Positions 62,829-64,000 of a stretch of 64,000 nt of DNA are shown piece by piece (positions within the stretch are counted from its first letter, which is position 1; each line of letters starts with the position of its first letter). The stretch comes from Coriaria nepalensis. Its lineage: Eukaryota; Streptophyta; Magnoliopsida; Cucurbitales; Coriariaceae. The stretch spans positions 31,453,209 through 31,517,208 of the forward strand of contig CP114482.1 of NCBI GenBank assembly GCA_027186245.1, in the 5' to 3' direction. Below the pieces are notes generated by a model. It did no database searches, was not told the origin of the DNA, and was given only the letters and a program-made list of their open reading frames with translations. Both the position numbers and the translations under genes were made by a program.

Positions 62829-63636
62829 ATTATGTTTTTTATTCTTGTGTATAATGAGTCGACGCCTGATGTTAATCTGGTTGCCTTGCCTGTAGAGGCA
62901 TCAAGAATGGCCAAGTCAATTAATACACGAGAATCGTGAAGATAATAGGTGCCTCTTTTTGTGGTTCCGACTAATATTCAGAACTTTCTGGAGCAGATAC
63001 GTGTAAGGTTACTAGCAAGAGGATATTCAGTGGTTTAGTTTCTGTAGGATTAATCTATTGTTGTGTAACATCTTTTTTAGTAGCATATCATGATTTTTAA
63101 AGTGAATCCAAGGATGATACATTTTGTATAGTTGATTTTGCTGTCAACTTAGACATCTTTATGAATTGCTTTCCTAAATAATGCACTAAAACTCTCAAGA
63201 CCAAAATATACAAGACTAAAACTCTTGAGTATATTAACCTATAAAAGAAAGGGGATCCAATAATGAACATATATATATAACTACTATTCAGTGTCGATCG
63301 ATGGAGCATAATACAAAAAGACATGCAAGCATTTAGTCTTTAGAGACATATGACAATACCCTAAAAGCAAGCATATAGTCTTCAGAGAGATTGATGACAA
63401 GGTAAGAAAATGAATCAGTAAGCATGTTCGTCAAGTTAACTGTAAAGGAAATTACTTCATAAAAAACAAGAACTAATGCCAAGCATCTGGAATTACAAAA
63501 CAAAGTAAGGAAATGGACAATAATTACTATATAACTTATGCCAGAGACACTACCAGTTCGGCCTATCATATCCAATATTCACAAAACAATAATCTATCAA
63601 AACACCACCAACTCCTATTTCAATTGGAGAAGACAG

Positions 63637-63994
63637 TCACTGGCCTATTCCCTTTCCCTTTCTTCTTGTTTGGAGTTTCGGTCTTCTCGTAGTGATGGTT
63701 CCTTCTCTACCTTGCATCCCAATAATTTGAACCATTGATTCAATTGTGATAGAAGCAGCACTACCAGTAACCTGCAATACAATTAATAATCGGTTATTAA
63801 ATCATTAAATTACAAAGTCGATGAGATAGTAAAATGATCATTATCGGTAAACTGTCAATAGAAGGTTGTTGTGTAGCAGGTGCTTGAGATAGCTGAGCGG
63901 TTGAAGAACTCTCTCTAGCCATTTTGTTTCCCATTAACACGGATGCTCGTGGTGGGCTTGAGGGCCTCAAAGTATCTGCATCATCCTCAGTAGC
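63637..63994 (-). CDS. 3' end of an unrecognised spliced gene (two exon-like blocks)
   Basis: On the minus strand, block one (63994 to about 63853) starts after TTTCAG and reads ATEDDADTLRPSSPPRASVL, then a Ser/Gln-rich stretch. Block two (63771-63637) starts after TTGCAG and reads VTGSAASITIESMVQIIGMQ, then a basic tail and a TGA stop. With the donor I can see (GACA-GTTTAC) the blocks do not join in phase, so the boundary or one block is wrong. A second frame of block two is also open. The gene continues past the right edge. No family recognised. Confidence 0.35.
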
Positions 63995-64000
63995 CTGAAA

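Overview
The window is AT-rich flowering-plant nuclear DNA, probably eudicot. It holds spliced genes with GT-AG introns, a plant sterol-pathway gene, a plant receptor-like cytoplasmic kinase, and a dense mosaic of Ty1/copia and Ty3/gypsy LTR retrotransposons. No prokaryotic, organellar or rRNA/tRNA gene signal was seen. The species cannot be named from the sequence.

Layout. 1-36.4 kb is retrotransposon sequence, nested and mostly broken. It starts with the 3' part of a Ty3/gypsy chromovirus-type element (broken pol 1-2868, polypurine tract, 2.7-kb 3' LTR 3650-6329). A related gypsy 5' end follows on the opposite strand (gag remnant, primer-binding site, LTR 7185-8997). Next come a minus-strand copia gag (about 11.6-12.4 kb), copies of a long copia-type LTR here called 'LTR-X' (about 13.4-14.7, 18.7-20.1, and 24.8-33.0 kb), and copia pol remnants (16.6-18.7 and 33.7-36.2 kb). 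A deleted gypsy element (25785-31917) has two 2.6-2.7-kb LTRs around only 843 bp, and it sits inside the third LTR-X copy with a near-perfect 5-bp target duplication.

36.4-57 kb is the gene-bearing part. A six-exon protein kinase of the RLCK-VII/PBL17 type (37283-41471, +, 437 codons) converges on an apparently intact 18-exon cycloartenol synthase (56424-44499, -, 757 codons). I reconstructed the splice sites of both by hand; every exon joins in frame and both products have the family's usual length. The cyclase has the residues that mark cycloartenol rather than cucurbitadienol, lanosterol or amyrin formation (Tyr118, His257, Tyr410, His477, Ile481, catalytic Asp483).

57.2-62.1 kb is a nearly full-length but mutated copia element with two ~230-bp LTRs, in the same orientation as the cyclase and about 750 bp upstream of its start codon. 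62.4-63 kb holds a fragment resembling a NAP1-related (SET-type) histone chaperone gene. The last 400 bp carries exon-like sequence on the minus strand from an unrecognised gene.

The two intact genes act in unrelated processes (membrane-sterol synthesis; receptor-proximal signalling). From memory, their Arabidopsis counterparts lie near each other on chromosome 2, so the pairing may be an old linkage. I found no evidence for a novel enzymatic or defence system. The most unusual structures are in the LTRs: a TATA box inside a palindrome whose arms differ between copies while staying complementary, GTCGA-rich arrays in the same place in four related LTRs, and a conserved TGAGC...GCTCA hairpin.
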